Source: Chloroflexota bacterium
Lineage (GTDB): Bacteria > Chloroflexota > Anaerolineae > Caldilineales > Caldilineaceae
Length of the DNA stretch: 10,242 nucleotides
Reading direction: 5' to 3'
Assembly: GCA_003577005.1 (NCBI GenBank)
Contig: QEUW01000304.1
Span: 1 to 10,242 of the forward strand
The translations under genes and the position numbers were made by a program. The notes beneath the pieces are model-generated. The model did not search any database and had not been told where the DNA came from. It saw only the letters and a program-made list of their open reading frames with translations. Position 1 is the first letter of the stretch, and every line of letters begins with the position of its first letter. This document shows positions 7,653-10,242 of the stretch, piece after piece.

Positions 7653-8975
7653 TCAACTCGCCGGGCTCGTCGCCGGCGCCACTTCTGCCCGGGGCTGTCG
7701 CCGAGTCAAGATCAACCCGCCCACGGCCAGCACAAAGCTGACCAGGTAGAGCAGTCCCGCTGCAACTGCACCGACACAAGGGACCAGTAGCAATACACGA
7801 GCCAGAACCACTATAGCCAAGGTCCCCACCCAGAGCGCAACCAGTTCCCCTGTAGCATAGCCCCGTCCGACGAGCACCCCCCCCAGCCAGTAGCCGGTGA
7901 GCAGGGGACTCAAGATCCACAACAGGGCAGTCGCACCCACAAGAAACGAAGCCGTGGCCAGCGCACCGGGGATGCCCCAGAAGATGGCGCCCAGCAAGAC
8001 CAACGCTATGACCAGCGGCACAATGAGCGCCGCAGCCACGATGCCGTACAGCCCGGCCTCCAACGGTCGCAGCCGGATGCCGCCACCGGCCCGGCGCAGA
8101 AGGCCCGGCGCAAGCTGCCACATCAGCCATGCCAGCAAGGCAAAGCCAATGACCAACAAGGCTGTCCGCCACAGCCAGCTGAGGATCTGCTGGGCAGTGG
8201 TGGGTTGGGGCGCCGGTTGCGCCGCCCGCGGCGTCTCCTCTTGGACGACCGTGGCCGCCACACCCGGCGGGATACCAGCCGGTTGGCCGCTTGCATAGCG
8301 GAGTGTGCCGGCCACACGAGCATCGTCACCCACATCAATCCGTTCGCCGTACAGTTGGGCGTCCTCGGCGACACGCCCACCAAAGAGAATAGTGCCCATA
8401 CCGGCGAACAGATATCCGTCAAAGGCGCCATTCAGCGCGCCCTGGCCGCCTACGACATAAGCGTCTCCACCCACAGAGGCGCTGCTTGCGATCTGCACCC
8501 CGGGCACAATGGTGTGTGCGCCGGCCCGAAAGGTAAACGCGGGAACGCCCGGCCAGACTGGGCCGCCACCGGCCACAAATAGATCATCGGCGATGGCGCC
8601 GGCAACCGTCACGCTAGCGCCGGCAAGCCGCGCATCGTCACCCACGCGACCGTTGATCACGATGCCGGCGCCGGCCAGGATCGCATCTTCCGTCACTTCG
8701 CCGTTTACTTCGATATAGGCGCCTGCCGCAACCAGATCGCCCTCGACGATACCGTCGATATAGATTTCGCGGGCGCCCACGTAGAGGTCATCATTGATGA
8801 CTTCGCCGGCAGGCAGGCGAAAGATGTCCTCCTCGCCCTCGCCACTGCGCACTTCCGCTGCCACCGCCGGGATGGTAAACGCCAGCACTATCAGAGCCGC
8901 CACCAGCAGCGGCCACACATAGATTCTGCCCCTACCTCTCAGCCACCTTTGGATCTGCTTTGTCTGCCATCTCAT
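7653..8975 (-). CDS. Secreted bactofilin-like beta-solenoid with C-terminal membrane helices
   Basis: This 440-residue protein begins with a basic n-region and hydrophobic core ending in AVA-AE near 37-41, a likely signal peptide. Residues about 50-230 are a run of short Gly/Ala/Val repeats such as [33 protein letters not shown] and [16 protein letters not shown]. These resemble the right-handed beta-solenoid of bactofilins and other polymer-forming proteins. A Pro/Gln/Thr linker (about 245-262) leads to membrane helices at about 268-288, 309-335, 336-363, 378-395 and 396-424, then a charged tail. Bactofilins are normally cytosolic and short, so this is a different layout: solenoid outside and a multi-pass anchor. 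The start is firm: AAGGAG (complement of 8982-8987) lies six bases upstream. Such proteins are common in Chloroflexota as hypothetical genes; a role in envelope structure is an inference. Confidence 0.85.
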   Translation of the reverse strand: MRWQTKQIQRWLRGRGRIYVWPLLVAALIVLAFTIPAVAAEVRSGEGEEDIFRLPAGEVINDDLYVGAREIYIDGIVEGDLVAAGAYIEVNGEVTEDAILAGAGIVINGRVGDDARLAGASVTVAGAIADDLFVAGGGPVWPGVPAFTFRAGAHTIVPGVQIASSASVGGDAYVVGGQGALNGAFDGYLFAGMGTILFGGRVAEDAQLYGERIDVGDDARVAGTLRYASGQPAGIPPGVAATVVQEETPRAAQPAPQPTTAQQILSWLWRTALLVIGFALLAWLMWQLAPGLLRRAGGGIRLRPLEAGLYGIVAAALIVPLVIALVLLGAIFWGIPGALATASFLVGATALLWILSPLLTGYWLGGVLVGRGYATGELVALWVGTLAIVVLARVLLLVPCVGAVAAGLLYLVSFVLAVGGLILTRRQPRAEVAPATSPAS

Positions 8976-9015
8976 TGTCCGCTCCTTTTACGTGACATGC
9001 GTTTATGGCGCCCTC

Positions 9016-9024
9016 ATTCTATCA
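9016..9024 (-). promoter_or_regulatory. Candidate extended -10 promoter for the 7653-8975 gene
   Basis: On the minus strand TGATAGAAT (complement of 9016-9024) holds TG-n plus TAGAAT, five of six matches to TATAAT in the extended -10 form. I see no good -35 box. It lies in the 67-bp gap upstream of the ribosome site at 8982-8987. Confidence 0.35.
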
Positions 9025-9042
9025 CACGGGAGCAGAAAAGCA

Positions 9043-9867
9043 TCAGACGAGACCGGCAAAAAGGTCATGTTCGATTACGCTGGCTGGGGCCGGGAAGGCG
9101 CGGGTATAGCTTTCGGTTGCCATCATGCGCCGGCGCATAAAGCGCGGCAGGATGCGGATCCACGAAGGCCCGCCGCTGTACTGGCTGACGTGGGCCTGGC
9201 TGGCGGCCAGCTTGCGCGGCAGGTGCGCCTCAACATCTACCTGTGTATGCACCGGTGTGTACCAGCGGCTGATCTCCACCAGGTTGATGTCCTTGTTGCG
9301 CCCCAGCGCAGTCGGATCCTGGCCCCAGAGCGGCATGAGCCGGACCATCACTTTGAGGATCCGCTTGTCAAAGGCCGAATAATAAAGCTTCTGTGGCCCT
9401 TGATAGTCTGGCGCGCCGGCAAGCTGGTGGCGCGCCAGATGAAATGCAGCCGTCGTGGCTTCGCACACTCGGATGTGGTCTGGATGGCCATAGCCGCCAA
9501 AAGGGTCGTGGGTGATGACCACATGGGGGCGCAACCGGTGTAAATAACCCAGAATTTCCGCCACTGTTTGCTCCACCGGTTGTTGGATCAGTGCGTCGGG
9601 GTGCTGGTTGTCTTCCGAGTCGCGCATCCCGCTGTCGCGATAGGGGAGCGACCAGATGCTGGTGACGCCCAACGAGCGGGCCTGCGCCAGCGTAGCGTGA
9701 CCGTTGACTGCGTTGGTATCTTCGATCGAACCGGCGATGCCATCGGTGGCGATGATGACATGGACATCCTTCCCTTCGGCAGCGTAGCGGGCCAGCGTGC
9801 CGCCAGGGCCAAAGCTTTCGTCGTCAGGGTGGGCAAAGATGCCGAGTAAAGTGGGTTTATGTGTCAT
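9043..9867 (-). CDS. PIG-L/LmbE family zinc-dependent deacetylase
   Basis: This 274-residue protein belongs to the PIG-L family, whose members remove acetyl groups from N-acetylglucosamine-type substrates (MshB, BshB and GlcNAc-PI deacetylases). The first zinc-binding motif FAHPDDE is at 11-17 (H13, D16, and D15 as likely base). The second, GHPDH, is at 127-131 (H131 as third zinc ligand). The Rossmann-like core covers about 1-160; the C-terminal part (160-274) is family-variable. One oddity: after the strand [10 protein letters not shown] the usual R-x-x-E helix is replaced by [17 protein letters not shown]. There is no signal peptide, so it is cytosolic. The start at 9867 has no Shine-Dalgarno; instead a heptamer repeat array abuts the ATG. 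Its substrate is unknown; no bacillithiol or mycothiol genes are present here. Length is normal for the family. Confidence 0.92.
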   Translation of the reverse strand: MTHKPTLLGIFAHPDDESFGPGGTLARYAAEGKDVHVIIATDGIAGSIEDTNAVNGHATLAQARSLGVTSIWSLPYRDSGMRDSEDNQHPDALIQQPVEQTVAEILGYLHRLRPHVVITHDPFGGYGHPDHIRVCEATTAAFHLARHQLAGAPDYQGPQKLYYSAFDKRILKVMVRLMPLWGQDPTALGRNKDINLVEISRWYTPVHTQVDVEAHLPRKLAASQAHVSQYSGGPSWIRILPRFMRRRMMATESYTRAFPAPASVIEHDLFAGLV

Positions 9868-9923
9868 AGTAGGAAGTAGGAAGTAAGAATTAGGGATTAC
9901 GCATTACGATTCACGATTCACCA
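9868..9923. repeat. Degenerate heptamer tandem array between two genes
   Basis: Eight adjacent 7-bp units fill this stretch on the plus strand: AGTAGGA twice, then AGTAAGA, ATTAGGG, ATTACGC, ATTACGA, TTCACGA and TTCACCA. Each unit differs from the next by zero to three bases, so the consensus drifts along the array. It begins on the base next to the ATG of the deacetylase gene and runs past the stop codon (9911-9913) of the next gene upstream. It therefore fills the whole gap and part of a coding end. Confidence 0.8.
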
Positions 9924-10242
9924 CGCACGTCAGGAGTGCCGCGCAGGAGCCAGGGAAGCCCCCAACCGGCGCGGTCGGCTGCGTCATTGTTGGCGGGGCC
10001 GGGATGGGTGCTCAGAATCAGGTCGATGCGCTCGCCCCGGTAGGCGTCAAGTGGGATAAGCGCCTCTTGCCAGCCCAGGTCATATGTCTCCGCCGGGTTG
10101 AGGTGGCGGGTGTAGAGCGTCGTCTCTTGCCCATCACGCGCCACTGCCGCCTCGAAGGTAACGCCGTCCCCACCCCAGCCCCACGCCTCTGGGTCGAGCG
10201 CCGGGCTGAGCCAGAGGAACGCCCGTTCATTTGGCACGGTCA
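9911..10242 (-). CDS. C-terminal end of a larger protein with jelly-roll-like domain (partial)
   Basis: The frame is open to the right edge, so the start lies outside the window. A GTG at 10237 could in principle be a start, but the domain already looks under way there. About 110 residues are visible: RAFLWLSPALDPEAWGWG, GDGVTFEAAVARDG, a strand ending in LYTRHL, GWQEALIPLDAYRGERIDLI, then THPGPANNDAADRAGWGLP near the end. This is a beta-rich, aromatic-rich module of the kind found at the C-terminus of large envelope or glycosyl-related proteins in Chloroflexota; that origin is an inference. Its motif order matches residues 125-206 of the 3568-4218 product. The last codons fall inside the heptamer array, so the final residues (about PDVRGES) may have been written by the repeat. 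The stop is TGA. Confidence 0.7.
   Translation of the reverse strand, partial: TVPNERAFLWLSPALDPEAWGWGGDGVTFEAAVARDGQETTLYTRHLNPAETYDLGWQEALIPLDAYRGERIDLILSTHPGPANNDAADRAGWGLPWLLRGTPDVRGES

Noticed and set aside
7648..8172. A longer start for the DUF951 gene in the open frame up to 8172
   Set aside because: That part is the out-of-frame shadow of the solenoid membrane protein; DUF951 members start close to the ATG at 7647.

Overview
This GC-rich window (genes end in TAG or TGA and show weak to moderate Shine-Dalgarno sites) looks like a chromosomal stretch from a Chloroflexota bacterium of the Caldilineae/Anaerolineae type. That placement is inferred from the gene mix: a DUF951 protein, a secreted bactofilin-like membrane protein, a Pro/Thr-linker Tat lipoprotein, an HNH protein of the CxxC...DH...CxxCN type, and degenerate heptamer repeats between genes. 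No marker gene proves it. All genes but one are on the minus strand. I see no insertion sequence, phage, CRISPR array, rRNA or tRNA.

Layout, left to right. Positions 85-1581 hold a GH51 alpha-L-arabinofuranosidase. Positions 1631-3550 hold a Uup-type ABC-F ATPase, 3568-4218 a hypothetical protein with a jelly-roll-like C-terminal half, and 4267-4812 an HNH endonuclease with a good promoter upstream. Read on the minus strand these four are spaced 16-49 bp apart and could form one transcript. Positions 4950-5327 encode a small four-helix membrane protein, and 5463-6791 a Tat-exported lipoprotein with a probable clan GH-A-like glycosidase domain. Positions 7432-7647 (DUF951) and 7653-8975 (signal peptide, beta-solenoid, membrane helices) form a tight pair. 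Positions 9043-9867 encode a PIG-L/LmbE-family zinc deacetylase. From 9911 to the right edge is the C-terminal end of a larger protein whose last ~100 residues resemble the jelly-roll half of the 3568-4218 product.

The most interesting item is the only plus-strand gene, 7063-7329. Conventional gene finding would call only a 66-codon fragment from a TTG at 7129. With the in-frame TGA at 7102-7104 read as selenocysteine, the gene becomes an 88-residue Rdx (SelW-like) protein. It then has a strong AAGGAG ribosome binding site, the CxxU redox motif exactly where the family has CxxC/CxxU, and a stem-loop just after the UGA that fits the bacterial SECIS pattern (apical loop AGUUU about 21 nt after the UGA). 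At least five other genes here end in TGA, so TGA is an ordinary stop in this genome and the event is local recoding. No selA, selB, selC or selD is visible in the window.

The genes do not form one obvious pathway. Carbohydrate handling recurs (GH51, GH-like lipoprotein, sugar-amide deacetylase, two lectin-like domains), alongside translation/DNA upkeep (Uup, HNH) and a redox selenoprotein.
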